A stretch of 64,000 nucleotides of DNA from Pedobacter sp. MC2016-15 (lineage in GTDB: Bacteria; Bacteroidota; Bacteroidia; Sphingobacteriales; Sphingobacteriaceae). Positions 42,810 to 51,609 of the stretch are shown one piece after another. The notes beneath the pieces are model-generated. The model saw only the letters and a program-made list of their open reading frames with translations. It was not told the origin of the DNA and made no database searches. The position numbers and the translations under genes are program-made. Position 1 is the stretch's first letter; every line of letters begins with the position of its first letter. The DNA lies in contig NZ_JAPIVS010000002.1 of NCBI RefSeq assembly GCF_026239695.1, positions 186,001 through 250,000 on the forward strand, read 5' to 3'.

Positions 42810-44444
42810 TTAATAACCTGGGTTTTGCTGCAGGTTGACATTTAAATCTCTTTGCTGCTGTGGTATTGGATAAAGTGCTTTTGTAGCTGTTGATGCGGTA
42901 TGATCCCACCAGGTGCCTGTAGTGAACTTACCAAAGCGGATCATATCATCTCTTCTGAATCCTTCGAAGATAAACTCGCGACCGCGTTCTGTCAGTAGCT
43001 CATCCATTGTCAGCGTAGCTGCAGTGTAAGGAACATAAGTTCCGGCAGTATAAGCGCGTTGTTTTGAAGTATTGATCAGCGCCAGTGCATCGGCAGTGGC
43101 CGTACCACCGTTTTTGCGCATCAAGGCTTCAGCTTTTGCGAAGTAGATCCAGGTTAGGCGGTACACGTTCCAGTCAGTATTGTTATACTGCGGATCAATT
43201 GCAGGAACTCCCCCAGGGCCGGCAAACTGATTTCCCAATTTGTATTTGTTAAAGCGTACACCGCTGTTCTCTTCACCTTCGCTCATATTTGACAGCGTAG
43301 AGTTATTTTTATTCTTCTGGATGTTGTCAACAAAGGTTAATTGAAGTCCATTATATTCTTCAGAAGCTAAAACCGGAGATTTCCCATCTACAAATTTTAC
43401 CTGCGGGCCAATGCTTAACCAGGTAGTTTTCCGAAGGTCAGTATTTTCAAATTTTGTATAATTTCCCGGTACGACTACTACACCATTGTTTCCATTGCGG
43501 CCACCACCGTAGATTTCCTGCTGTTTGAAGTGGTAGAATTCTCCTGTCCATGAAGGCTGGAAGTTGGCAACGCTAAAGTTGTAGGCGATTGAAAAGATCA
43601 CTTCCTTTGACAAGTCATTGGTAGTTTTATACTGGTCTGTGATGTTCAGGTCCAGGGCCATATTTCCATTTTGCGCTCCGCCTGCACCGTTAATTAACTG
43701 GTCGGCAGCAGCGATACAGTCATCCCAGCGTGCTGTACCTGTCCATATTTCTGCATTCAGGTAAAGCTCCGTTAACATGGCATAGGCACTTGCCTGCGAC
43801 ATACGTCCGAGCTGCGCTTTGGAAAGTTTTGGTGCTTTGTCGATGTTTTCTTTGATCTCTTTTTCAATGAAGTTGAAGACATCTTTTCGCGCCATCGTTT
43901 CAGGTCTTGCCGGAATACCCACCTGCGTTACCACAGGAATATTTCCGAAAAGATCCATCAGCTTCAGGTAATGAAATGCACGGAGTAATTTAAGTTCCGC
44001 TACAAATGCATCCTTCTCTGCCTGGGTAAGACCCATTTGTGTTAAACTTCTTTTTTCAATGTTTTCAATCGGGTCATTACAAAACCCGACACCCGTGTAC
44101 ATTAAACGCCAGGCATTGTTTAATCCGCCTTCGTCTACCGTCCAGGTGTGGTAGTGTAACCTCTTCCATTTACCTCCGTCCTCACCATGGCGTCCTTTTG
44201 TTGGCCATGCAAGCTGATCTGCAGAAAGCTCTGCCGGTCTCCACCATCCATCTTGTCCTGACGGTGTTACCCAGGCATTAGCGTGAGTGTATGGCCTTAA
44301 AACGGCCGATAAAACTTCAGTTTTGTTGTTGTAAAAATTATCTGCAATCAATTGATCATAAGCATTTTCTTCAAGCTGCTTTTTGCAAGCTGAACTTAGC
44401 ATTACGATAAACATTCCTATGTAGGTGATATATCTTTTCTTCAT
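42810..44444 (-). CDS. RagB/SusD family lipoprotein of the mannan-type locus
   Basis: The 544-residue lipoprotein has Cys at residue 20 (IVMLSSACKKQLEENAYDQL). Starting at 44444 places it 10 bases after the susC stop; a start at 44465 would overlap susC. The SusD TPR core is seen in KDAFVAELKLLRAFHYLKLM, and the C-terminal domain in LTMDELLTERGREFIFEGFRRDDM and the end YPIPQQQRDLNVNLQQNPGY. It binds the glycan at the cell surface for import through the partner SusC. It is followed directly by a strong terminator. Confidence 0.95.
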   Translation of the reverse strand: MKKRYITYIGMFIVMLSSACKKQLEENAYDQLIADNFYNNKTEVLSAVLRPYTHANAWVTPSGQDGWWRPAELSADQLAWPTKGRHGEDGGKWKRLHYHTWTVDEGGLNNAWRLMYTGVGFCNDPIENIEKRSLTQMGLTQAEKDAFVAELKLLRAFHYLKLMDLFGNIPVVTQVGIPARPETMARKDVFNFIEKEIKENIDKAPKLSKAQLGRMSQASAYAMLTELYLNAEIWTGTARWDDCIAAADQLINGAGGAQNGNMALDLNITDQYKTTNDLSKEVIFSIAYNFSVANFQPSWTGEFYHFKQQEIYGGGRNGNNGVVVVPGNYTKFENTDLRKTTWLSIGPQVKFVDGKSPVLASEEYNGLQLTFVDNIQKNKNNSTLSNMSEGEENSGVRFNKYKLGNQFAGPGGVPAIDPQYNNTDWNVYRLTWIYFAKAEALMRKNGGTATADALALINTSKQRAYTAGTYVPYTAATLTMDELLTERGREFIFEGFRRDDMIRFGKFTTGTWWDHTASTATKALYPIPQQQRDLNVNLQQNPGY

Positions 44445-44454
44445 CTCTCTTAAA

Positions 44455-47400
44455 TTAAAATCCAATGTTTACGCCAAATACATATGATCTGGTGGCAGGG
44501 TAAGAGCTGCGGCTATCAATACCCAGCACCCGGCCGGTATTGTTAGGGTCTGCACCCAGACCGTTATCCTCAATATAATCCGGATCACTGCCGCTGTAGC
44601 CAGTGATGGTAGCCAGGTTTTGTCCGGTTACATAAACAGATAATCTGTTGATATACTTGTTTTTGATTTTGAAATCATATCCAAAAGTAACCTCATCCAG
44701 TTTTACGAATGTGCCGCTTTCCAGGTAGTAATCGGAATACATGTAAGTATCATTGATCTGGCTGTATTTGTTGAAGGTACTTTCCAGAAGATTGCCGCTC
44801 CATGTTTTGTTGGCGTATGTAAGCGCTGTGGCATTCAGGATGTCATAGTCAAACTTACCTCTCAGGAATACCTTCATGGTAAGGTTTTTATACCTGAAGT
44901 TGTTACCCAGGGATGCATAATATTTTGGAATGGCGTTACCAATCGGAGCAAGATCGGTCAGGTTACGGTCCTTGGAGTTATTGATCTGTGCATTTGAAAC
45001 AGCCTCTCCATTGCGGTTATAGAATAACCATTTACCATCCGGTGTAAAACCAGCAAAACGCTTGCCCCAGAATTCACCAATTTTACCGCCTTCATAGGTG
45101 GTATAAGAATCCCCTAGATCACCCGCACCACGTATTGGTCCAAATGTTTTGTAGAGCACTTTATATTCGTCATTTGAGTAACTATCCAGTTTATTCTGCA
45201 GGGTGCTGGCAGTCGCTGTTATATCCCAGCTGAAATCAGGACGTTTTATTGCGGCATAACTCAATGCAAGTTCAATACCTTTAGAAGAGATCTGTCCAAC
45301 ATTGGTATACAGTGTACTTTGTACAAATGGCGGCTGTGGAGAAGTATAGGTGTCCAGTAAGTCTTTCACCGTACGCTTGAATAGGTCCACTGATCCTGAA
45401 AGTTTGTTACTGAAGAGTGTAAAATCAACTCCAATATTGGTTTCACGTTTTCTTTCAAATCTGAGGTTTGGATTTGGATTTCGGGTCGGTCCATATGTTT
45501 CCAGGTACTGACCATCCGGATAAATATAACGGCCACCACCGCCCAATGTTACACGTGAAGCATTGTTTGCGAACCCACTATTACCTGTTTCACCATATCC
45601 CACTCTTAATTTTAAGCTGTTGACAAAGCTCAGGTCTTTGATAAACTGTTCTTCAGACATCAACCAGGCAACGGATGCTGCTGGAAAATACCCAAATTTG
45701 TTGTTATTACCGAAGCGTGATGATCCTTCTCTGCGCAAAATCACCGTGGCAATATATTTACTGTTGAATGAATAGTTTAGCCTTCCGAATAGTGCCACCA
45801 GTGTATTATCATTTTTATTGCTCTCCATAATTGCCTTACCTACGCCAAGGGCAGATCCCTGTGCGAGGTTATCTTCACGGAACAAATCATTGATAAAGCC
45901 CCTGTTTGAGGCATTAAAACCTTCTTCTATATGATACCTGTAACTGTAACCACCCAAGATGGTGAAGTTGTGTTTCTCGGCAATAATTTTATTATACTGA
46001 ATGGTAGGTTCAAAAGCATAATCCTGTGATAGGAAAGTAGCTCTTCGTGCATAACCACCACCGGGAAAGCTTGTATCCTCCATAGAGTTCTCGCTGGCTT
46101 TCAAGGCATACTGCCCATCAACACGGTTATCTCGTAGTGCTGAAGCAAAAGCAGAGAGGGTAAGTCCATCAATTATGGTAAAATCTGCCTTTACATCTCC
46201 GGAACTCGTTTGCTGTTTCCTGTAATTAGTCTCCTGATTGAGACGCGCAAGTTCATTTCTGCTGGTTAGATCGAAACGATAGCTTCCATCAGGGTTAAAG
46301 TTTGAAAGTGTAGGATTTTTAGTCAGTTCACTCTCAAAACCCTCACCGCCTAATAAATTTGCATTGTTCACATTAGTAGCGAGGTTCACAGCCATTTTTA
46401 AGCGATCGTTAAAGCCCGTTTGTCCTATACTCAAACGCATCGTATAATCTTTGCGCCCATTCTGTTCGGCAATACCATCCAGATTACGGTAGTTGATCCC
46501 GGCTCTATATGTAGTTTTGTCACCTCCGCCTGATAATGAAAGACTGTGGTTCTGTGAGAAATTACCTTTGTTGATCAGTCCGGCATAGAAGTCTGTAGAG
46601 CTTCCAAAGTCCTGCTGTTTGATATCACCTGAAGCAATTCTTCCACGGAATTCATCTGGTGTGAGAAAGCGTAAACGCTGATTCAGCACTTCTTTTCTGA
46701 TGTATGACGAATAATTGAATTGTGGTTCTCCTTTTTTCCCTTTTTTGGTAGTCACGATAATTACACCGGCATTGGCTGTTGAACCATAAATTGCCGCACC
46801 GGAACCATCCTTTAAAACATCGATAGATTCGATGTCATCCTGTTGAAGAAGGTCCAGGTTACCTCCCGGAATACCATCAATTACATAAAGTGGATTAGCA
46901 CTCCCGGTTACACTCACGGCACCACGGAGCTGCACACTTACGCCCGAGTTAGGGTTTGTACCGCTTCGGGTAACTTGCAGACCTGCCACTTTACCCTGTA
47001 TCAGATCCATAGGGTTACGTGCACCCGTGGATCTGAACTCTTCAGGACCTACGTGGGCTGTTGCAGAGGATACTTCTTTAGAATTTCTTGTTCCGTAACC
47101 AACACTTACGACGGTAACTTCGCTCAGGTTATTATTTGATGAAATCATCCTGATCGTACGGTTGGCTACCCCTGCACTCTGAGATACAGAAGTAAAGCCA
47201 ATAAAGCTGAAATTGAGGGTATGACTTGCAGATGCTTCGATACGATATGCACCATTTGAATCACTGAGAACTGATTTACCAGTTGTCGTGTTTTTTACAG
47301 TTACTCCCGGTAATGGGAGACCTTTCTCATCTACTACCTTACCGGTAATGATGTCCTGAAAGTTGGCAATTTCTAAAGTTGTCAGCGCACCGGCAGGAAG

Positions 47401-47493
47401 CCCTTTTGCTCCGCCTGCTCCCAGTACCATCACTGGTGCACTTAGCATAACAACTACAGATAAGCCCGTAAATTTGGGTAGAATAATTTTCAT
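44455..47493 (-). CDS. SusC/RagA family TonB-linked outer membrane protein of the mannan-type locus
   Basis: The 1012-residue importer begins with a longer, less typical signal region (MKIILPKFTGLSVVVMLSAP...GAGGAKG) before the carboxypeptidase-like domain (GKVVDEKGLPLPGVTVKNTT, about residues 50-125). The classic SusC motif VVSVGYGTRNSKEVSSATA and the plug segment SIDVLKDGSGAAIYG near residue 220 follow. The barrel ends in GVNIGF. It is the first gene of the locus and is preceded by a near-perfect inverted repeat at 47541-47564. The DUF6377 regulator gene lies upstream on the same strand behind a strong terminator. Confidence 0.95.
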   Translation of the reverse strand: MKIILPKFTGLSVVVMLSAPVMVLGAGGAKGLPAGALTTLEIANFQDIITGKVVDEKGLPLPGVTVKNTTTGKSVLSDSNGAYRIEASASHTLNFSFIGFTSVSQSAGVANRTIRMISSNNNLSEVTVVSVGYGTRNSKEVSSATAHVGPEEFRSTGARNPMDLIQGKVAGLQVTRSGTNPNSGVSVQLRGAVSVTGSANPLYVIDGIPGGNLDLLQQDDIESIDVLKDGSGAAIYGSTANAGVIIVTTKKGKKGEPQFNYSSYIRKEVLNQRLRFLTPDEFRGRIASGDIKQQDFGSSTDFYAGLINKGNFSQNHSLSLSGGGDKTTYRAGINYRNLDGIAEQNGRKDYTMRLSIGQTGFNDRLKMAVNLATNVNNANLLGGEGFESELTKNPTLSNFNPDGSYRFDLTSRNELARLNQETNYRKQQTSSGDVKADFTIIDGLTLSAFASALRDNRVDGQYALKASENSMEDTSFPGGGYARRATFLSQDYAFEPTIQYNKIIAEKHNFTILGGYSYRYHIEEGFNASNRGFINDLFREDNLAQGSALGVGKAIMESNKNDNTLVALFGRLNYSFNSKYIATVILRREGSSRFGNNNKFGYFPAASVAWLMSEEQFIKDLSFVNSLKLRVGYGETGNSGFANNASRVTLGGGGRYIYPDGQYLETYGPTRNPNPNLRFERKRETNIGVDFTLFSNKLSGSVDLFKRTVKDLLDTYTSPQPPFVQSTLYTNVGQISSKGIELALSYAAIKRPDFSWDITATASTLQNKLDSYSNDEYKVLYKTFGPIRGAGDLGDSYTTYEGGKIGEFWGKRFAGFTPDGKWLFYNRNGEAVSNAQINNSKDRNLTDLAPIGNAIPKYYASLGNNFRYKNLTMKVFLRGKFDYDILNATALTYANKTWSGNLLESTFNKYSQINDTYMYSDYYLESGTFVKLDEVTFGYDFKIKNKYINRLSVYVTGQNLATITGYSGSDPDYIEDNGLGADPNNTGRVLGIDSRSSYPATRSYVFGVNIGF

Positions 47494-47791
47494 ATGTGAT
47501 TGGTTAGATCATTATTAGTGTTAGAGAAGAATATTAATCTGTAACCGATACTAAATCGGTTTACTTGCCGATAGCTACTATCAGGAAGCATGCTTTTTTA
47601 GCTCATGTCGAATATCTGTTCATGGAAAGTTTTATGATGGTTAGAGTAAATAGTTGGTGGTAGGTAATGGGGAGAAAACACCCTTGTTCACAAAGTTGAA
47701 CATAGTTAAGGTCAGATTAGTATGCTGAACACCTGCAGATTAAAAAATCGAAATCGGTATTTGATTAAAATATTGTATATCAATGTATTAT
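47494..47791. other. Upstream control region of the mannan-type susC
   Basis: This stretch holds no gene. AACCGAT (47543-47549) and ATCGGTT (47555-47561) form an inverted repeat across 5 bases, with GTA/TAC beyond it, 50 bases before the susC ATG. This is a candidate operator or leader hairpin. No exact TAnnTTTG is seen on the minus strand. Confidence 0.4.
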
Positions 47792-47839
47792 AAGCAATAA
47801 AGCCTTGAAAAATCGAAACTTTTCAAGGCTTTATTGCTT
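47792..47839 (-). terminator. Long perfect stem-loop after the DUF6377 gene
   Basis: The arms 47792-47811 and 47820-47839 are perfectly complementary over 20 bp with an 8-base loop. It lies 53 bases downstream of the regulator stop codon and separates it from the susC promoter region. A short T-rich stretch follows on the minus strand. Confidence 0.75.
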
Positions 47840-47891
47840 CAGGTCTGAAGGTTTGAGCAGGAAGTTACCCCTGTAAAAAGGGCTAAAAGCG

Positions 47892-49514
47892 TTACAGATC
47901 GGCCATCTCTTTTTCCTGGTCATTAAATTTGATTTCCATGATCATCTTATCAAATTCATCACTCTGAACTATGGCTTTGGATTTAATCCGAAACTTGTAT
48001 GTATAGATGGTACTGATTGTATTTTCGAGAATATTTGCGATGGTCTGACTGTCCTTTATTCCCAGTCTGACGAGGGCAAAAATGCGGAGACTTGTATTGA
48101 GCACTTCATTTTTCTTGGGTACAATCTGATCTTCTTCTTTAAGCAGGGAATTAAAGGAACTGATAAAATTGGGGAAGAGTTTAAGGAAGATATTATCAAA
48201 CGTATGAAACAGTGAAGTCCGTTCTTTTTTAATATCTATATCTTTCGCAATCACCGAAAGCTCTTTATAGCTTTCCAGTCTGATCATGCGCTCTGAAGAT
48301 CTTTTGATCTTCTCCAGCTTCTGGATATATCCTGTTACTACCTGGAAAAAGTAACCGATATATTCCTCTTTAATGATTGCATCTTCAGAGAGTTTTTTGT
48401 TGAGGTGATCCAGCTGGCGATTTTGTTCGTTCACAAATTGTTCCCTGCGTTTCACATCCTGCAGCTTCCTGTAAACGACAAAAAAGGTGATGCCTGTAGC
48501 GGTAATTCCAAAAGCCAGAATAACAATGAGAACAGTCAGGGTATGATTTTTACTGCTTTCCAGACGGATTAGTTTTTCTGCCTCCAGCTCTCTCATCACC
48601 GTTACGATTTCATCGTTATGCAGTTTGTTGCCATAAAACAAGGCCTGCTCTGAAGCTTCTTTCAGCAGAAATTCTGCGTCTTCAATATTTCCATCCCTAA
48701 ACAGAATCTCTGCCAATCTGAATAGGGCGAGCGTTTCTTTAGTAGCGGTCCGGATGTCATAGATCGCAGCTTTGGTGATTAAACTTTGTTTTTCTGCCCC
48801 CTCACTGAGATTACTCAGGTTATGTGCTGCAATTGCTCTCTGGTGCTCAGTGATGGATGTGTTTTCCAGCAGTTTCCGGTAGCATGCTGCGGCCTCCTGA
48901 TCCTTGTTCATGTTATTATACAAGGATGCTGTCAGAGCAAGCCTTTCGAAAGAGTTTGGCGGCGCAAGCTGTACCGCACAGATCAGTGCAACCATTGATT
49001 CTGACTGATGTACAGGAGAATAAAATTTGTTGGTATTGTACATGGACAGACGTATGAAGGCCCGGCTTTTCAATTGATAGTAGCGGAATTTTACACTATC
49101 AGGCATCAGTTTGATATCCATCTGATCAATGCCATCAAAAGCTTCTTTAAACATGCCGCATGAAACCTGTATAGAGCCTAATTTGATCTGGCTTTCATAT
49201 TGCCTTGGTACATGATTAAGGCTCCGGGCGATGTTAATGAGCCTTTTAGTATAAACGTGGGCCGAGTCAAAAAGATAATCTTTATATTCCCAGTAGAGCT
49301 GATCACAAAGTGAATATTGTTTCTCGAGATCTTTGGGAGATGTATGGCGAAGTTGTGTTCTTAGTTTTTCTATCTTTTGTATTTTCCCTTTATCATATTC
49401 TTTGATTTTCAGTACCTCCTTCTTTAATACTTCCAGTAAGCTGTCCTGCTGATAGTTACAAAAAGCATAGCAAGGCATTAGAAAATAGATTATAGCGGGT
49501 ATAATGAACTTCAT
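47892..49514 (-). CDS. DUF6377-like membrane regulator with TPR region and helix-turn-helix
   Basis: The 540-residue protein has a signal peptide (MKFIIPAIIYFLMPCYAFC), a periplasmic helical TPR-like region (about residues 25-315), one membrane segment (about 325-348, LTVLIVILAFGITATGITFF), a short coiled coil (QFVNEQNRQLDHLNKKL) and a cytoplasmic DUF6377-type region ending in a LuxR-like helix-turn-helix (RIFALVRLGIKDSQTIANIL, then ISTIYTYKFRIKSKA). The layout is a one-component sensor that spans the inner membrane. Genes of this type sit beside SusC/SusD loci, so it probably senses the glycan and controls the adjacent susC. Its own transcript ends at the 47792-47839 hairpin. Confidence 0.85.
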   Translation of the reverse strand: MKFIIPAIIYFLMPCYAFCNYQQDSLLEVLKKEVLKIKEYDKGKIQKIEKLRTQLRHTSPKDLEKQYSLCDQLYWEYKDYLFDSAHVYTKRLINIARSLNHVPRQYESQIKLGSIQVSCGMFKEAFDGIDQMDIKLMPDSVKFRYYQLKSRAFIRLSMYNTNKFYSPVHQSESMVALICAVQLAPPNSFERLALTASLYNNMNKDQEAAACYRKLLENTSITEHQRAIAAHNLSNLSEGAEKQSLITKAAIYDIRTATKETLALFRLAEILFRDGNIEDAEFLLKEASEQALFYGNKLHNDEIVTVMRELEAEKLIRLESSKNHTLTVLIVILAFGITATGITFFVVYRKLQDVKRREQFVNEQNRQLDHLNKKLSEDAIIKEEYIGYFFQVVTGYIQKLEKIKRSSERMIRLESYKELSVIAKDIDIKKERTSLFHTFDNIFLKLFPNFISSFNSLLKEEDQIVPKKNEVLNTSLRIFALVRLGIKDSQTIANILENTISTIYTYKFRIKSKAIVQSDEFDKMIMEIKFNDQEKEMADL

Positions 49515-49620
49515 CAGTGTTTTAGAATAGTTAGAGATAGTTTTTGAAGTTAATAAACATATTGGAAAAATTCTCTATTCAGGCATAATTATGTTAACCA
49601 GCCTAATGTCTTTTTGTACT

Positions 49621-49709
49621 CTTTTTGGGAATGCTGCTCCGGCGCTTTTTGCTTAAGCATACCCCAAAAAGTGTTAAAAAATGTTAAAGTTTTTTGAGAA
49701 AAAACTTTT
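49621..49709. promoter_or_regulatory. Two stem-loops in the divergent region before the NEW3 gene
   Basis: An imperfect long hairpin has arms near 49621-49635 and 49656-49671 (CTTTTTGGG...ATGCT with AGCAT..CCCCAAAAAG). A second, perfect one has AAAGTTTTTT (49686-49695) and AAAAAACTTT (49699-49708), and is followed by a T-rich run like a terminator. Both lie before the plus-strand gene at 49787. They could be an attenuator or the end of a small RNA. Confidence 0.4.
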
Positions 49710-49786
49710 GTTTTTTTGATTTGCCTACTCTTTAAAACCAAATAGAAATTACATTTTTTGGAACTATTTATTCTAGTTGTTGGATT

Positions 49787-50638
49787 ATGTTAACAAAACT
49801 ACAAAACAATCGTTTTAGCGCGCTGCGCAGGTTTATCGTCCTCTTTTTATGTCTGTTAGCTACAGGTGTAACCCTCAAAGCACAGTCGCCCCCTGCAAAA
49901 GGAAGTTCCAGTTTTAAAGCCAGGCTGATGAACATTGAGGCTGCCACGAATGAAGTATTTCGCTACAATGTCACCCTGCATAATGGCGATGCCAGGTCAA
50001 AGATTACTGAATTGAAAGCTGCACTGCCGGCGGGCTGGATAATCAGCTTTAAAGTGGATGGCAGTCAGGTTACGTCGCTGGCAATGGATGCGGGAAAAAC
50101 ACAGGATATCGCTGTCGAAATTAACGCTTCGGCAACTGCTGATCCGGGCAAATATAAAATACCGGTAAAAGCCACCTCAGCTAACGACACGCTGGTCCTG
50201 GAGCTGGAGGCTGTGGTGAAAGGCTCTTATGGATTAACACTGACTACACCCACCGGCAGGCTGAGTGAGGAACTCAGTTCAGGGAGTCACCTCGATATCC
50301 AGCTGGTCGTAAAAAACTCGGGGACACTTCCCTTAAATGATATCGATCTGTCTTCACAGTTACCTTCCAACTGGGAAGTGACATTTGAGCCTCCGAAGAT
50401 CGCCAGGCTGGAGCCCGGCAAAAGCCAGGACCTGAAGGCCAGGCTAAAGGTGCCCGACAAAACCATTGCAGGTGATTATGCCGCTACTTTTACCGCGGCG
50501 AACGCCAATGGGAACTCAGCCGCAGTTTTCAGAATGATTGTGAAGACCTCTTTGCTTTCCGGCTGGATAGGCATTCTGGTGATCCTGGTATCCATTGGTC
50601 TGGTATACTATCTCATTCGCAAGTACGGTAGAAGATAG
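49787..50638 (+). CDS. NEW3-domain membrane-anchored protein
   Basis: The 283-residue protein has a signal peptide (hydrophobic residues 14-32, then AQSPP) and two Ig-like beta domains. The second (about residues 155-250, LDIQLVVKNSGTLPLNDIDL and LEPGKSQDLKARLKVP) is the NEW3 type found in bacterial glycan and transporter-linked proteins. A single C-terminal membrane helix (GWIGILVILVSIGLVYYLI) and a basic end anchor it in the inner membrane with the domains outside. It is followed by an ABC ATPase and permease, 20 bases and 0 bases apart, so it is likely a periplasmic partner of that exporter. Confidence 0.8.
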   Translation: MLTKLQNNRFSALRRFIVLFLCLLATGVTLKAQSPPAKGSSSFKARLMNIEAATNEVFRYNVTLHNGDARSKITELKAALPAGWIISFKVDGSQVTSLAMDAGKTQDIAVEINASATADPGKYKIPVKATSANDTLVLELEAVVKGSYGLTLTTPTGRLSEELSSGSHLDIQLVVKNSGTLPLNDIDLSSQLPSNWEVTFEPPKIARLEPGKSQDLKARLKVPDKTIAGDYAATFTAANANGNSAAVFRMIVKTSLLSGWIGILVILVSIGLVYYLIRKYGRR

Positions 50639-50658
50639 GCATCTTAAAAATTCTGCAA

Positions 50659-51609
50659 ATGGAAGATCCTATTATTCAGATCAAAGATTTAAGTAAGTCT
50701 TATGGTTCATTCAGGGCCGTTGAGGGCTTGAATCTCAATATACACAAAGGTGAAATCTTTGGACTGCTGGGGCCGAATGGTGCGGGTAAAACGACCACTA
50801 TTCTGATGATGCTGGGTCTCACGGAACCCAGTGGAGGGACTGTACATGTGGGCGGGTATTTGTCGGCAGCCAATCCTATCCCTGTAAAGAAAATTGTAGG
50901 CTACATGCCCGACAGTCTTGGGTTTTATGATCAGATGACTGCGATGGAAAACCTGATGTATATTGCCGGGCTGAATGGTCTTGCTGATGCTGAAGGCAGA
51001 AAGCGAGCCCTGGAAATGCTGGATACAGTAGGCCTGGCAGCAGAGAAAGACAAGAAAACAGGGGTATACTCCCGTGGTATGAAGCAGCGATTGGGATTGG
51101 CAGAAGTACTGATTAAAAAACCTGAGGTGATCATATTGGATGAACCTACACTGGGCATCGATCCCAGCGGTGTGAAAGACTTCCTCAGCCTGATCAGGTC
51201 GCTGAGCAGGGAACATGGAATTACAGTCTTGCTATCTTCCCATCACCTGCATCACGTTCAGCAGATCTGCGATAGAGTGGGCATCTTCGTAAAGGGGAAA
51301 CTACTGGCAGAAGGAAATATTGAAAGCCTGTCTAAGGAGTTGTTTGGACATGAGGGCTATGTAACCTCAGTACAGGTACGGCAACACATACCGAACCCCT
51401 GGCCCTTACAGAACGAACTCATGCACTGGGATGGGCTCAGGAAGATGAGTATCCGTGGAAAAGAAGTAGAATTTACCAGCAGCCAGGATCTTACAGCTGA
51501 GCTGGTCAGGTTTTTTGTAAAGGAGAATTATGACGTTTTGAGCGTACATCAGAAAGATTATGGGCTCGACGAAATTTATCACAAATATTTTGAAGGAGAA
51601 CAAGGGTAA
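50659..51609 (+). CDS. ABC transporter ATP-binding protein
   Basis: This cytoplasmic ATPase of 316 residues powers the permease encoded next. It has Walker A GPNGAGKTT at residues 38-46, a Q-loop region near GYMPDSLGFYDQMT, the signature YSRGMKQRLG near 139, Walker B VIILDEPTLGIDPSG near 158-172 and the switch His in LLSSHHLHHV. A C-terminal extension of about 80 residues follows, as in the NosF/CcmA-like export group. The stop codon is directly followed by the permease ATG. Confidence 0.93.
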   Translation: MEDPIIQIKDLSKSYGSFRAVEGLNLNIHKGEIFGLLGPNGAGKTTTILMMLGLTEPSGGTVHVGGYLSAANPIPVKKIVGYMPDSLGFYDQMTAMENLMYIAGLNGLADAEGRKRALEMLDTVGLAAEKDKKTGVYSRGMKQRLGLAEVLIKKPEVIILDEPTLGIDPSGVKDFLSLIRSLSREHGITVLLSSHHLHHVQQICDRVGIFVKGKLLAEGNIESLSKELFGHEGYVTSVQVRQHIPNPWPLQNELMHWDGLRKMSIRGKEVEFTSSQDLTAELVRFFVKENYDVLSVHQKDYGLDEIYHKYFEGEQG

